NCBI RefSeq assembly: GCF_007923295.1
Contig: NZ_VOIR01000014.1
Span: 163,825 to 227,824, forward strand
Length of the DNA stretch: 64,000 nucleotides
Origin: Agrococcus sediminis
Lineage (GTDB): Bacteria > Actinomycetota > Actinomycetes > Actinomycetales > Microbacteriaceae
Direction: 5' to 3'
Below are positions 44,450 through 54,777 of this stretch, in pieces. Each line of letters starts with the position of its first letter. Positions within the stretch are counted from its first letter, which is position 1. Under the pieces are notes generated by a model, which worked only from the letters and a program-made list of their open reading frames with translations, ran no database searches and was not told the origin of the DNA. The position numbers and the translations under genes were made by a program.

Positions 44450-46660
44450 TCAGGGCTCGGTGACGGTGATGCGGTCGAAGGCGACGCTGCCGCCGCCCGG
44501 GTTGTTCGGCACGTAGGTGAAGACGCTGACGGCGCCGGGTGCCTGGAGGGCGGCGAGGCTGTTCGTCCCCGAGCGCAGCCAGCCGGGCTCCGCCTGCCCG
44601 ACCGGCCACAGCTTCGCCCGCACAGTGGTGGGCGAGGTGCCCGTCACCTCCATGCTGAAGGCGTACTGCTGGCCCGGCGCGATCGTGATGGGCACCTGCA
44701 GCATCGGCGCGATCGCGGTCGCGCCGTCCTGCAGCAGGTACATCCGCACGCCGCCGTCGGCCTGCAGCCGCAGCCTCGCGATGTAGTTCGCCGAGCCGAT
44801 GCGACGCCCGACGAGCGAGACGTACTGCGCCTCGACCAGCGAGCCGACGGAGAAGACCGCGTCGATGCGGGTGCTCGCGCTCGAGACGCCGTTGAGGTCG
44901 GCGAAGACCGTCTGGGTCGTGGCGGGCGGGATGGTCATGCGGCCGGCCCCGCCGGAGACCGAGAACCTGCTCGCCGTGCCCCGCAGGGTCCAGGGGCCGC
45001 CGACATCCGCCGACCCCCATGCGTTGGCGAGCGTGCGGGTGAAGGCGTCGAGGGCGAGCACGCGCTCTGCGGGGTCGAGCACGGTGACGCTCCGGACGGC
45101 CTCGCCGCTCGCGCCCTCGTCGTCGGTCACGGTGAGGGTGATCGGGTAGACGCCGGTGCCGGCGTACGTGTGGGTCACGGTCTCGCCCGTGGCCGTGCTG
45201 CCGTCGCCGAGCTGCCATGCGTACGACGCGATGGTGCCGTCGGCGTCGCTCGAGCCGCTCGCGCTCGCCGTCACCGCGAGGCCGTCGGACTCCACGGCGA
45301 TCGATGCCGTCGGCGGGGCGTTGGCGGCGGGGGTGCGCAGCGTCCACGTCGAGGACGTCGTGGTCGACGCCCCGTCGGAGACGACCGCTCGCCACTCGTA
45401 TTCGGTGCCCAGCGCGAGGTCGGGCCACTCCACGGAGGCGACCTCGCCCGCGTCGACCCGCGCGGTGCCGATCGGCTCGAACGGCGCCGGCTCCCGCGAG
45501 GTCAGGTCGAACGGGAGGGTGAAGGACGAGTCGGCGTCGGTCTCGTACTGCCCGAGCACCGGCGAGTAGGTGGTCGCGGTCAGCGTGCCCTCCGTCGGCT
45601 CGAACGAGTAGTACCGCAGCCACCCGTTGCCGCCGTTGGCCCGGGCCTGGTAGTCGGTCAGGATCTGGTGCACCGGCTGGCCGCAGACGTTCTCGTCGGT
45701 GCGGCTCGCCTCGCCGAGGTCGCCGTCGTGCTCGTGGCCGGAGAGGACGAGGCGGATCTGGCAGTGCTGCGCGACGAAGTCCTGCCACATCGCCGCGGGT
45801 GCGGTCCCGCCCGGGCGCTGGGGCGTCGTGCGGTGGGTCCCCGTGATGCTCAGGAAGCTGTGGGTCGCCATGATGACCGTGCGGTCAGGGTGCGCGTCGA
45901 GCACGCGGTCGGCCCAGTCGAGCGCGTAGCCCGGCGCCTCTCACTCGAGGTTGAGCAACAGGAAGTCGACGCCGCCGGCGGTGAAGAGCGCGTAGCTGTC
46001 GGCGTTGCCGCGGTCGATGGGGTCCGGCCCGAACTGGTCCTGCCCCAGATAGCCGCCATAGCGGGTGGTCTCCGTGCTCCACGAGCCCTCGGCGTAGCGC
46101 GACGGCGGGAAGTGGGCGTTGTACGGGCCCATGTCGCCGGTGGCGATGTCGAAGTCGTGGTTGCCCGGCACGACGCTGTTCGGCACCGCGCCGTCGTCGA
46201 GGATCCGGAAGGCGTCCGAGATGTTGTCCCAGCCGCGCTCGAGCGTCCAGTCGTTGACGAGGTCGCCGAGCTGGATCACGAACGCGGTGTCGAGCGCGTC
46301 GCGGCTGTCGCGCACCCAGGTCAGCTGCTGCTGCAGCAGCGCCTGCTTCCCGTCGCTGTAGTTCTGCGTGTCGGGCACCACGACGACCGTGAAGCCCTCG
46401 GCGGCGGGGTCGCTCGGCACGGTCGCGCCGTGCTCGCGCCCCTCGAACGCGACGTCGACGCTGCCCCCGTCCGGGTCGCTCGCGGCCACGCTCAGCGTCG
46501 GGCTGACGGATGCGGTGGTGCTGCCGTCGGCGGGAGCCACCAGCAGGGGGGCGGCGGGCGGCGCGGCCGAGGCGGCGATCGGCACCGTCAGGCTCAGCAC
46601 CATCGCGGCGATGACCGCGCAGCCGACGCTCGTCGTGCGGGAGAGGGGTCGACGCGCCAC
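44450..46660 (-). pseudogene. Secreted metallophosphoesterase with PKD-like domain, split by an in-frame TGA
   Basis: One reading frame of 736 codons encodes a signal peptide (AAMVLSLTVPIAASA), an Fn3-like segment, a calcineurin-type phosphoesterase, a second Fn3-like segment, a PKD domain (SYAWQLGDGSTATGETVTHTYAG) and a C-terminal jelly-roll. A single TGA at 45941-45943 follows LLLNLE, and the frame continues at once with EAPGYALDWADRVLDAHPD. Catalytic motifs are split: DTQ, GDLVND and GNHDFD before the stop, ATHSF and SGHEHDGD after it. Homologues carry an aromatic residue here, so TGG to TGA is likely. The start is GTG 46660 with GGAG eight bases upstream. Readthrough, sequencing error or true loss cannot be told apart. 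Confidence 0.8.
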
Positions 46661-46771
46661 GGTGTGCTCCAGAACCGGCCCGTGACGCCAAGCGGATCGT
46701 GGGAGCGGCTGGGTGGGGCTCCCTGACGCGCATGATCCCACCGGCGCCGGACGGCGACAAGGGGTGCCCGG

Positions 46772-46777
46772 TAGCCT
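46772..46777 (+). promoter_or_regulatory. -10 box of the 79-residue gene (leaderless)
   Basis: TAGCCT, seven bases before ATG 46785. Confidence 0.5.
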
Positions 46778-46784
46778 CGCGGGT

Positions 46785-47024
46785 ATGAGCCCGAACCCCG
46801 ACGAGCTGCCGTTCGACGTCGACGCCGTGGCGGCGAGCCTGCCGACCGACCAGCCCGAGCGCGCAGCCGAGGGCCTGCGCGCCCTGATGGAGCACCCGGG
46901 GTTCCGGCAGCTCGTGCAGCAGGTGCAGGCCGGCGAGCTCGGCGACGACGAGCTGCGCGAGGAGGCCACCTCGATCGCGCACGACCTCGCGGCCCGGCAG
47001 GAGCTCCGCCGCGACGAGCCGTAG
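46785..47024 (+). CDS. Small helical hypothetical protein
   Basis: A 79-residue acidic, mostly helical protein (RAAEGLRALMEHPGFRQLVQQVQAGE). No family is recognised. The start is supported by a TAGCCT box seven bases upstream and no Shine-Dalgarno. It ends six bases before the stop of the convergent MFS gene. Confidence 0.65.
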   Translation: MSPNPDELPFDVDAVAASLPTDQPERAAEGLRALMEHPGFRQLVQQVQAGELGDDELREEATSIAHDLAARQELRRDEP

Positions 47025-47030
47025 GGCTGG

Positions 47031-48263
47031 CTACTCCCGCGGCTTCCGCGGCAGCCAGCGCAGCAGCATCCCCGCCCCCGCGACGCACATCACGGCGAGG
47101 CCGCCCGCAGCCCACGCGATCGACGCGACCGAGACCAGCAGCGAGATGAGCAGCGGCGCCGCCGCGCCCCCGAGGTCGACGGTGAGGCGCCACGCGCCGA
47201 GGAACGGCGCCGGGTTCTGCCGATCGGCGAGGTCGGCGCCGAGCGTCATGAGGATGCCGGAGCCGAGCCCGTTGCCGAGCGCGAGCACGATCGCCGCGGC
47301 GATGAACCAGGTCGTGGCCGCGTCGAGGTCGTGCGACGCGGCCAGCAGCACGAACGCGATCGCCATGATCGACAGCGACGGCACGACGCTCCACAGCCGG
47401 CCGAAGCGATCCATCACCCAGCCCGAGACGAAGAACAGCGCGAAGTCGACGCCGCCCGCGATGCCGATCACGAGGCCAGTGGTGACGCCGTCGAGCCCGA
47501 TCGACACCGCCCACAGCGGCAGCAGCACGCTGCGCGCCGAGCGGGCGAGCGACAGCATCGCCGCCCCGACGCCGACCGTGCCGAGCACGCGCGCGTGCTC
47601 GCGCACCACCTGCCACACGCCTGCGCGCTCCGACGCCAGCTCGATCACGCCCGTCGTCGCGGGCGTGCGCTCGAAGACCGACGTCGGGTCGGGCAGCACC
47701 ACGAGCACGGCGATCGCGATCACCGTGCCGATCGCGCACACGACCCACACGGCGCCGAGCCCGAGCCCGAGCCCGAGCACGGCCGAGCCGATCAGCGGGC
47801 CCACGAACATGCCCATGCGGAAGATGCCGCCGAGCGTCGACAGCGCGCGGGCGCGGTAGCGCAGCGGCACATACGTGGTCATGAACGCGTGGCGGGCGAG
47901 CCCGAAGACCGCGTGGCCGAGGCCGAGCACGAAGACCGCGACCCCGAGCATCCACACCTCGCTCGCGACGAAGGCCAGCGCGAGCGCGACGAGCACGAGC
48001 AGGCCCGCGCCGATCATCGTCGGGCGCTCGCCGAAGCGCCCCACGACCGCGCCGCCCGGCACGTCGCCGGCCAGCTGGCCGACCGTCAGCATCGCGGCGA
48101 CGACCGCCGCGACCGCGAGCGACGCGCCCAGGTCGCCGGCGATCAGCGGGATGTAGGGGATGACCGCGCCCTCGCCGATCGCGAACGCGGCGGTGGGCAC
48201 ATAGGCGGCGCCGGCGACCCTGCGCCAGGGGAACCGCTCGGACTGGTCGACGCCGCTCACCAT
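47031..48263 (-). CDS. MFS transporter
   Basis: A 410-residue protein with about 12 membrane helices. The loop between helices 2 and 3 reads GDVPGGAVVGRFGERPTM, and the second half has GWVMDRFGRLW, both variants of the MFS GxxxDrxGrr motif. It resembles drug-efflux type members; substrate unknown. The listed start is ATG 48263, but a TAGGCT box (complement of 48267-48272) lies six bases before the next codon GTG 48260, so the leaderless start may be that GTG. Confidence 0.85.
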   Translation of the reverse strand: MVSGVDQSERFPWRRVAGAAYVPTAAFAIGEGAVIPYIPLIAGDLGASLAVAAVVAAMLTVGQLAGDVPGGAVVGRFGERPTMIGAGLLVLVALALAFVASEVWMLGVAVFVLGLGHAVFGLARHAFMTTYVPLRYRARALSTLGGIFRMGMFVGPLIGSAVLGLGLGLGAVWVVCAIGTVIAIAVLVVLPDPTSVFERTPATTGVIELASERAGVWQVVREHARVLGTVGVGAAMLSLARSARSVLLPLWAVSIGLDGVTTGLVIGIAGGVDFALFFVSGWVMDRFGRLWSVVPSLSIMAIAFVLLAASHDLDAATTWFIAAAIVLALGNGLGSGILMTLGADLADRQNPAPFLGAWRLTVDLGGAAAPLLISLLVSVASIAWAAGGLAVMCVAGAGMLLRWLPRKPRE

Positions 48264-48325
48264 CCGAGCCTACGGCGGATGCGCGGGGCGGCCGGGCGGT
48301 CGCTCGTCGGTAGGCTGGGGGGACC

Positions 48326-49441
48326 ATGGCCGATCTCGACATCGCCGGCGACATCGCCGCCCTCCGCTCCACCTTCGCCGACATCAAGGCGGTGGCCGAC
48401 GTCGACAGGCTCGCCGCCGACATCGAGCGGCTCTCCGAGGAGGCCGGCGCCCCCGACCTCTGGGACGACCCCGACGCCGCCCAGAAGGTCACGAGCCAGC
48501 TGAGCCACGCGCAGACCGACCTCAAGCGCATCACCGAGACCGAGTCGCGCATCGACGACCTCGAGGTGCTCGTCGAGATGGCCAACGAGGAGGGCGACGA
48601 GGAGACGCAGCAGGAGGCCAAGAAGGAGCTCGCCGCGATCCAGCGCATCGTCGCCGACATGGAGATCCAGACGCTCCTCGACGGCGAGTTCGACCCGCTG
48701 CCGGCCGTCGTCACGATCCGCGCCGGCGCCGGCGGCGTCGACGCCTCCGACTTCGCCGAGATGCTGCTGCGCATGTACCTGCGCTACGCCGAGCAGCACG
48801 GCATGCCCGTCACCGTCTACGAGACGAGCTACGCGGAGGAGGCGGGCATCAAGTCGGCCTCGTTCGAGCTGAGCGCCCCCTACGCCTTCGGCAACATGTC
48901 GGTCGAGGCGGGCACGCATCGCTTGGTGCGCATGAGCCCGTTCGGCGCCGCTGGCAAGCGCCAGACCTCGTTCGCCGCCGTCGAGGTCGTGCCGCTCTTC
49001 GAGCAGGTCGACGAGGTCGAGGTGCCCGAGAGCGACATCCGCGTCGACGTGTTCCGCTCGTCGGGCCCCGGCGGCCAGAGCGTCAACACCACCGACTCCG
49101 CCGTGCGCATCACGCACCTCCCGACCGGCACGGTCGTCTCGATGCAGAACGAGAAGAGCCAGATCCAGAACCGCGCCGCCGCCATGCGCGTGCTGCAGAG
49201 CCGCCTGATGCTGCTCAAGCGCGAGGAGGAGGCGGCACGCAAGAAGGAGCTCGCCGGCACCATCAGCGCGAGCTGGGGCGACCAGATGCGCTCCTACGTG
49301 CTCGCGCCGTACCAGATGGTCAAGGACCTCCGCACGCTGCACGAGGTCAACAACCCGAGCGCGGTCTTCGACGGCGACCTCGACGGCTTCATCGCCGCCG
49401 GCATCCGCTGGCGCAAGCAGCAGCAGCTCGCCGATGACTAG
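48326..49441 (+). CDS. prfB: Peptide chain release factor 2
   Basis: A 371-residue release factor recognising TGA and TAA. The GGQ motif is at G249-Q251 ([11 protein letters not shown]) and the SPF element is in [16 protein letters not shown]. The frame is open from ATG 48326 with no programmed frameshift site, so the autoregulatory +1 shift of E. coli is absent. TAGGCT lies nine bases before the ATG with a G-rich spacer. In most actinobacteria it is next to ftsE; here an hpaB-like gene lies between. Confidence 0.95.
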   Translation: MADLDIAGDIAALRSTFADIKAVADVDRLAADIERLSEEAGAPDLWDDPDAAQKVTSQLSHAQTDLKRITETESRIDDLEVLVEMANEEGDEETQQEAKKELAAIQRIVADMEIQTLLDGEFDPLPAVVTIRAGAGGVDASDFAEMLLRMYLRYAEQHGMPVTVYETSYAEEAGIKSASFELSAPYAFGNMSVEAGTHRLVRMSPFGAAGKRQTSFAAVEVVPLFEQVDEVEVPESDIRVDVFRSSGPGGQSVNTTDSAVRITHLPTGTVVSMQNEKSQIQNRAAAMRVLQSRLMLLKREEEAARKKELAGTISASWGDQMRSYVLAPYQMVKDLRTLHEVNNPSAVFDGDLDGFIAAGIRWRKQQQLADD

Positions 49442-49462
49442 GCCGAGCGGCAGGGGAGCGCC

Positions 49463-50863
49463 ATGACCGAGCCGCAGACGGGCAGCGACTACCTCGCGAG
49501 CCTCGACGACGGGCGGGCGGTCGTCCACGACGGCGCGCGCGTCGAGCGCGTCGCCGACCATCCCGCCTTCGCCGGCGCCGCATCCACCATCGCCTCGCTC
49601 TACGACCGCCTGCACGGCGATGAGGCGGATGCGCTGACGACGGTCGTCGACGGCGTGCGCACCCATGCGTTCTACGCGATCCCGCGCTCGCGCGACGACC
49701 TCCGGGGGCAGCGCGACGCGATCCGCGCCTGGCAGCGCACGACGCACGGGTGGATGGGCCGCACGCCCGAGACGCTCGCGTCGGTGCTCACGTCGATGGC
49801 CGCGCACGCCTCGTCCTACGGCCGCTTCGCCGACGGCGTGCGCGGCACGCTCGCGCGCGACGCCGCCGCGGTCACGCACTACGCGCAGGCGCTCGTCAAC
49901 CCGCCCGTCGACCGCGACCTGCCGCCCGACGAGGTCGGCGACATCTTCCTGCACGTCGTGCGCGAGACCGACGAGGGCGTCGTGCTGCGCGGCGCGAAGG
50001 CGGTCGTCACCGGCGCCGCGACCGCGCAGCGGCTGCTCGTGTCGCACTTCGGCGGCGAGGTGCAGGACGACGACTTCGCGATCGCCGCGACGGTGCCGGT
50101 CGGCGCGCCCGGCATCACGCTCTACACGCGCGGCACGCCCGCGCGCGACGACCAGCCGCTCGCGACGCGCTTCGCCGAGCACGACGCGCTCGTCGTCTTC
50201 GACGACGTGCTCGTGCCGTGGGAGGACGTGCTCATCCGCGACGCCGAGACGATGCTCGCCCACAACCGCGGCGCCGTCGGCTGGAACGCGCGGCTGGCCT
50301 TCCAGTCGGCGACACGGCTCGAGGCCAAGCTCGAGTGGATCGCCGGGCTCGCGGTGCGGGCCACGGAGATCATGGGCACGGGCGAGCTGCGCGGCGTGCA
50401 GGCGGCGCTCGGCGAGGTCATCGCGCTGCGGCACACGGTCGCGGGGCTGCGCGACGCGATGATCGAGCAGGCGGGGCCGGTCGGCGACGACGACCCTGCC
50501 GGGCGCGCGTGGGGACCGGCGGTCGAGCCGGCGCTCGCCTTCTCGGCGCTCGCGCCCGACGCCTACGGCCGCATGCGCGCGCTGCTGCAGACGGCCCTGG
50601 CCTCAGGCCTCGCGCACCTGCCGCTGCCCGCCGGCGCGCTCGCCGACCACCCCGACGCGGCGCGGCTGCTGCGCGGCTCGGGCGGGGCGGATGCGACGGA
50701 GCGGCTGGCGGTCTTCGGGGCCCTGTGGGACGCGGTCGCCTCGGGCTTCGGCGCCCGGCACGAGCTGTACGAGCGCAGCCACTGGGGCCAGCCGGAGCGC
50801 ACCCACGTCGGCATCCTGGGGCACGCGCGCGCGACCGGGCGCCTCGACGCCTGGCAGAACTAG
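49463..50863 (+). CDS. 4-hydroxyphenylacetate 3-monooxygenase-like flavin-dependent oxygenase (HpaB family)
   Basis: A 466-residue protein of the HpaB oxygenase family, which hydroxylates phenols using FADH2 from a reductase partner. The N-terminus [19 protein letters not shown] and [19 protein letters not shown] are typical, as are VPWEDVLI and [21 protein letters not shown]. No HpaC-type flavin reductase is nearby. The gene interrupts the usual prfB-ftsE pair and starts 21 bases after prfB with GGGGAG six bases before ATG. Confidence 0.82.
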   Translation: MTEPQTGSDYLASLDDGRAVVHDGARVERVADHPAFAGAASTIASLYDRLHGDEADALTTVVDGVRTHAFYAIPRSRDDLRGQRDAIRAWQRTTHGWMGRTPETLASVLTSMAAHASSYGRFADGVRGTLARDAAAVTHYAQALVNPPVDRDLPPDEVGDIFLHVVRETDEGVVLRGAKAVVTGAATAQRLLVSHFGGEVQDDDFAIAATVPVGAPGITLYTRGTPARDDQPLATRFAEHDALVVFDDVLVPWEDVLIRDAETMLAHNRGAVGWNARLAFQSATRLEAKLEWIAGLAVRATEIMGTGELRGVQAALGEVIALRHTVAGLRDAMIEQAGPVGDDDPAGRAWGPAVEPALAFSALAPDAYGRMRALLQTALASGLAHLPLPAGALADHPDAARLLRGSGGADATERLAVFGALWDAVASGFGARHELYERSHWGQPERTHVGILGHARATGRLDAWQN

Positions 50864-50888
50864 CGCCGCGCCGGGGCGGTACGCGGCC

Positions 50889-50903
50889 GCGGGCCGGGCC
50901 CGC
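50889..50903. terminator. Weak hairpin between hpaB-like gene and ftsE
   Basis: GCGGGC, a CGG loop and GCCCGC form a six-base-pair stem just before the TACCCT box of ftsE. It may separate the two transcripts but lacks a T tract; low confidence. Confidence 0.25.
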
Positions 50904-50921
50904 CCATACCCTCGACAGGCC

Positions 50922-51650
50922 ATGATCCGCTTCGACGAGGTCTCGAAGACCTACTCCCGCAAGGCCCGGCCAGCCCTCGACGGCGTCTCCTTGGAGATCC
51001 TCAAGGGCGAGTTCGTCTTCCTCGTCGGCGCCTCCGGCTCCGGCAAGAGCACCCTCATCCGCATGGTGCTGCGCGAGGAGAGCCCCACGAGCGGCGAGGT
51101 GCACGTGCTCGGCCAGCGGCTGAAGGCGCTGCCGAGCCGCCGCGTGCCCTTCTTCCGCCGCAACCTCGGCGTCGTCTTCCAGGACTTCCGCCTGCTGAAC
51201 AACAAGACGGTCTACGAGAACGTCGCGTTCACGCTGCAGGTGATCGGCAAGAGCCGCGGCTTCATCTCGGAGGCGGTGCCCGACGTGCTGAAGATCGTCG
51301 GCCTCGCCGGCAAGGCGAGCCGCCTGCCGCACGAGCTCTCCGGCGGCGAGCAGCAGCGCGTGGCGATCGCCCGCGCGGTGGTGAACCGCCCGCCGATCCT
51401 GCTCGCCGACGAGCCCACCGGCAACCTCGACCCCTCGACGAGCGCGGGCATCATGGCGCTGCTCGCCCGCATCAACGAGGGCGGCACGACGGTCGTCATG
51501 GCCACGCACGAGGCGTCGATCGTCGACGAGCTGCAGAAGCGCGTCGTCGAGCTCGACGCCGGCCGCATCATGCGCGACGAGGCGCACGGCAGCTACCGCC
51601 GGCACCTCGAGGAGCTGCGCGTCGACGAGCTCGAGGAGGAGACCGCGTGA
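50922..51650 (+). CDS. ftsE: Cell division ATP-binding protein FtsE
   Basis: A 242-residue ABC ATPase that with FtsX controls peptidoglycan hydrolases at the septum. Walker [10 protein letters not shown], signature [14 protein letters not shown], Walker [20 protein letters not shown] lies nine bases before the ATG. It overlaps ftsX by GTGA. Confidence 0.94.
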   Translation: MIRFDEVSKTYSRKARPALDGVSLEILKGEFVFLVGASGSGKSTLIRMVLREESPTSGEVHVLGQRLKALPSRRVPFFRRNLGVVFQDFRLLNNKTVYENVAFTLQVIGKSRGFISEAVPDVLKIVGLAGKASRLPHELSGGEQQRVAIARAVVNRPPILLADEPTGNLDPSTSAGIMALLARINEGGTTVVMATHEASIVDELQKRVVELDAGRIMRDEAHGSYRRHLEELRVDELEEETA

Positions 51651-52561
51651 GGCTCCAGCTGATCGCCAACGAGGTCTGGAACGGCCTGCGCCGCAACCTC
51701 TCGGTCGTCGTCTCGGTCGTGCTCGTCACGTTCATCTCGCTCTCGTTCGTGGGCGCGGCGATCCTGCTGCAGATGCAGATCAACCAGATGAAGGGCTTCT
51801 GGTACGACCGGGCCCAGGTGGGGATCTACTTCTGCGGGCCGGTCGACTCGACCGCGACCTGCACGCAGACCGCCGCCACCGAGGAGCAGGTGCAGGCGGT
51901 GCGCGACGTGCTCGACAGCGGCGCGATCGAGCCGTACGTCGCCGCAGTCGAGTTCGAGGACCGCCAGCTCGCCTACGAGCACTTCATGGAGCAGTTCAGC
52001 GGCACCGCGAGCGCGGAGTTCGCGAGCCCCGAGACCATGAACGAGGCGCTGTGGGTGCGCCCCACGTCGCCGCAGGACGCCGACCTCATCCGGGAGGCGA
52101 CCTCGGCGCTCCCGGGGGTGCTGGAGGTGCGCGACCAGCGCGCGCTGCTCGAGCCGATCTTCCAGGTGCTCAACACCGCGAGCCTCGCGGCGATCGGCGT
52201 GGCCGTGCTCATGCTCGTCGCGGCCGTGCTCCTGATCTCCACGACCATCCGCCTCTCCGCCTTCTCGCGCAAGCGGGAGCTCGGGATCATGCGGCTCGTG
52301 GGCGCGTCGAACCGGTTCATCCAGACGCCGTTCATCATCGAGGGGGTGGTCGCGGCGCTCATCGGAGCGGTGCTCGCCGCCGGATCGGTGGTGGCGCTCG
52401 TGCACTTCTTCCTGCAGGGCTACGTGGCCCCGATGCTGCAGACCATCGCGATCGTCACGATCGACGACGCGCTCGTGGTGGCGCCCGTGCTCGTCGGGAT
52501 CGGCGTGCTCTTCGCCGGGGTGGCCGCAGCGGTCGCGATCCGCCGGTACCTCAGGATCTGA
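51647..52561 (+). CDS. ftsX: Cell division membrane protein FtsX
   Basis: A 304-residue protein with four membrane helices (about 20-42, 175-197, 225-247, 268-295) and a large extracellular loop between helices 1 and 2. The loop has two cysteines ([14 protein letters not shown]) that may pair. It is the partner of FtsE. Confidence 0.93.
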   Translation: MRLQLIANEVWNGLRRNLSVVVSVVLVTFISLSFVGAAILLQMQINQMKGFWYDRAQVGIYFCGPVDSTATCTQTAATEEQVQAVRDVLDSGAIEPYVAAVEFEDRQLAYEHFMEQFSGTASAEFASPETMNEALWVRPTSPQDADLIREATSALPGVLEVRDQRALLEPIFQVLNTASLAAIGVAVLMLVAAVLLISTTIRLSAFSRKRELGIMRLVGASNRFIQTPFIIEGVVAALIGAVLAAGSVVALVHFFLQGYVAPMLQTIAIVTIDDALVVAPVLVGIGVLFAGVAAAVAIRRYLRI

Positions 52562-52626
52562 TCGCGCGCTAGACTGGTCGGCTGCCCGTCCGGGCATCCG
52601 ACGACCGCACACCCCAGGAGCACGCC

Positions 52627-53103
52627 ATGCCTCGCGAACAGGGCCAGAAGGTCGTGGCGCAGAACCGCAAGGCGCGCCACGACTACACGATCGAGGACCG
52701 CATCGAGGCGGGCCTCGTGCTCACCGGCACCGAGGTGAAGTCGCTGCGGGCAGGGCGCGCGTCGCTCGTCGACGGCTACGCCTACGTCGACCGCGGCGAG
52801 GCATGGCTCGACGCCGTGCACATCCCCGAGTACGGCCAGGGCACCTGGACGAACCACCCGCCGCGCCGCAAGCGCAAGCTGCTGCTGCACCGCGACGAGA
52901 TCGACAAGCTCGCCGCCAAGGTGGCGCAGGGCGGCTACACGCTCGTGCCGCTGTCGCTCTACTTCTCCGACGGCCGGGCGAAGGTCGAGCTCGCCGTGGC
53001 GAAGGGCAAGAAGGAGTACGACAAGCGCCACGCGCTGCGCGAGCGGCAGGACAAGCGCGAGGCCGAGCGGGCGATGCGCACGAGGAACCGCCTCAACGAA
53101 TAG
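52627..53103 (+). CDS. smpB: SsrA-binding protein SmpB
   Basis: A 158-residue tmRNA-binding protein needed for trans-translation. Features are [29 protein letters not shown] and the C-terminal basic helix [28 protein letters not shown] box at 52570-52575 gives a leader of about 45 bases, with AGGAG six bases before the ATG. Its partner RNA lies 1.2 kb downstream. Confidence 0.95.
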   Translation: MPREQGQKVVAQNRKARHDYTIEDRIEAGLVLTGTEVKSLRAGRASLVDGYAYVDRGEAWLDAVHIPEYGQGTWTNHPPRRKRKLLLHRDEIDKLAAKVAQGGYTLVPLSLYFSDGRAKVELAVAKGKKEYDKRHALRERQDKREAERAMRTRNRLNE

Positions 53104-53190
53104 CGGCACCGGTTCGACATCGCCATGCGCCGACGGGTTGAATGGTCGGCACCGGCAGGATTCACCCAGGGCCCTCCGGTGGAAGGCGAA

Positions 53191-54219
53191 ATGCGAGTCG
53201 GCATCCTCACATCCGGCGGCGACTGCCCCGGACTCAACGCAGTCATCCGCGCCGCCGTGCTCACCGGCATGGTGCACCACGGCCTCGAGTTCGTGGGCAT
53301 CCGCGACGGCTACCGAGGCCTCGTCGAGGGCGATGTGCGCGTGCTCAACCGCTCGTCGGTGCGCGGCACGTCGCGCATCGGCGGCACGATCCTCGGCACG
53401 AGCCGCACGAACCCCTACGAGGGCCCCAACGGCGGGCCGGTGAGGATCGCCGCGACGCTCGAGCGGCTCGGCATCGACGCGGTGATCGCGATCGGCGGCG
53501 AGGGCACCCTCGCGGCGGCCAACCGCCTCGCCGAGGACGGCATCCCGATCGTGGGCGTGCCGAAGACGATCGACAACGACCTCGACGCCACCGACTACAC
53601 GTTCGGCTTCGACACCGCCGTGCAGATCGCCACGGAGGCAGGCGACCGCCTGCGCACCACCGGCGACTCGCACATGCGCTGCATGGTGCTCGAGGTGATG
53701 GGCCGGCACGTCGGCTGGATCGCGCTGCACACCGGCATCGCGACCGGCGCGCACGTCACCCTCATCCCCGAGCAGCCGCGCTCGATCGAGTGGATCTGCG
53801 AGTACGTGCAGTCGGTCTACGACCGCCGGCGCGCGCCGCTCGTCGTCGTCTCCGAGGGCTTCAAGCTCGAGGGGATGGAGGAGGAGTACTCGCGCAAGGG
53901 GCTCGACGCCTTCAACCGCCCTCGCCTCGGCGGCATCGGCGAGGTCATCGCGCCGATGATCGAGGAACGCACCGGCATCGAGTCGCGCGCGACCGTGCTC
54001 GGCCACATCCAGCGCGGCGGCGCGCCGAGCGGCGCCGACCGGGTGCTCGCGACCCGCTTCGGCCTCGCCGCGATCGACGCGATCACCGACGAGGCGTGGG
54101 GCTCGATGGTCTCGCTGCGCGGCACCGACATCGTGCGCGTGCGGATGGCGGATGCGCTCGGCGACCTCAAGCGCGTGCCCGACCACCGCTACCGCGAGGC
54201 GGAGCTGCTGTTCGGCTGA
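53191..54219 (+). CDS. pfkA: 6-phosphofructokinase (actinobacterial group III)
   Basis: A 342-residue glycolytic enzyme that phosphorylates fructose 6-phosphate. Motifs are LTSGGDCPGLNA, GGEGTLAAA (about 101-109), VPKTIDNDLDATD and GHIQRGGAPS. The Gly after GGE is the residue typical for ATP use; pyrophosphate-dependent members have Asp there. The Lys in PKTIDND is the group III pattern. ATG 53191 has GGAAGG upstream. It separates smpB from its RNA. Confidence 0.9.
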   Translation: MRVGILTSGGDCPGLNAVIRAAVLTGMVHHGLEFVGIRDGYRGLVEGDVRVLNRSSVRGTSRIGGTILGTSRTNPYEGPNGGPVRIAATLERLGIDAVIAIGGEGTLAAANRLAEDGIPIVGVPKTIDNDLDATDYTFGFDTAVQIATEAGDRLRTTGDSHMRCMVLEVMGRHVGWIALHTGIATGAHVTLIPEQPRSIEWICEYVQSVYDRRRAPLVVVSEGFKLEGMEEEYSRKGLDAFNRPRLGGIGEVIAPMIEERTGIESRATVLGHIQRGGAPSGADRVLATRFGLAAIDAITDEAWGSMVSLRGTDIVRVRMADALGDLKRVPDHRYREAELLFG

Positions 54220-54327
54220 CGTTTGCCGGCCGACGGCCCGACGCGGTACCATGGTGGGCTGGCCCCGCCAGCGCGCCGGACGCATCCGGCCTTGACAACT
54301 CCACAGCGTGCGACTCGCACCCAGCAC

Positions 54328-54698
54328 GGGGATGATCGGTTTCGACATCGTCTCAGTCGCTGCGGGAAGCGGGTAGAGGATGCAGGGTCATCTCTTCAAC
54401 GCCCCCTGCAAACCCATAGGTGCCAACGCAAAGCGCACCGACTTCGCCCTCGCTGCCTAAGCGAGCCTGAAGTCCGTCAGACCGGAGACGCCCTCGCTCC
54501 GGACCCTGGCGTCATGAAGAGGGCTTGCTGCGATGCTGCGTCACAGGGCATCGCGGGACTTTTCCTGTGACTGGGCTCGTCGACCTAGGTGCTCAGGACA
54601 AAGGTCGGAGCCGAGCAGAACGCCACCCCTGAGCTGCACCCGGAGAAGCCGCACGGTCCGAGCGTTGGACGGGGGTTCGATTCCCCCCATCTCCACCA
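54328..54698 (+). ncRNA. ssrA: tmRNA (transfer-messenger RNA)
   Basis: A 371-base single-piece tmRNA that rescues stalled ribosomes. The 5' end GGGGATGATCGGTTTCGAC pairs with CATCTCC at the 3' end, followed by encoded ACCA. The T arm is GGGGGTTCGATTCCCCC. The tag frame is at 54422-54460. TTGACA at 54292-54297 is a good -35 box, but no clear -10 follows it; TACCAT at 54247-54252 is another possible -10. Confidence 0.95.
54422..54460 (+). other. tmRNA proteolysis-tag reading frame
   Basis: GCC AAC GCA onwards encodes ANAKRTDFALAA followed by TAA. The hydrophobic end ALAA is the degradation signal read by Clp proteases. Confidence 0.88.
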
Positions 54699-54777
54699 TC
54701 GGTCGAGTCGCACGCTGTGAGAGTCCCTCGCCGCCGCCCCAGTACGCTGGGATCATCCGATCCTGCGAGGAGGCAGC

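Noticed and set aside
45941-45943. TGA in the metallophosphoesterase as a selenocysteine codon
   Set aside because: The position corresponds to an aromatic residue in homologues, it is not a catalytic redox site, no convincing SECIS-like hairpin directly follows, and no selenocysteine machinery is in the window.
48326-48420. Programmed +1 frameshift in prfB
   Set aside because: The frame is open from the ATG with no internal TGA or slippery CTTTGA-type site near codon 25.
54292-54320. Consensus promoter for tmRNA built on TTGACA
   Set aside because: The -35 box is perfect, but the sequence 17-18 bases later (TCGCAC) is not an acceptable -10, so the promoter remains unassigned.
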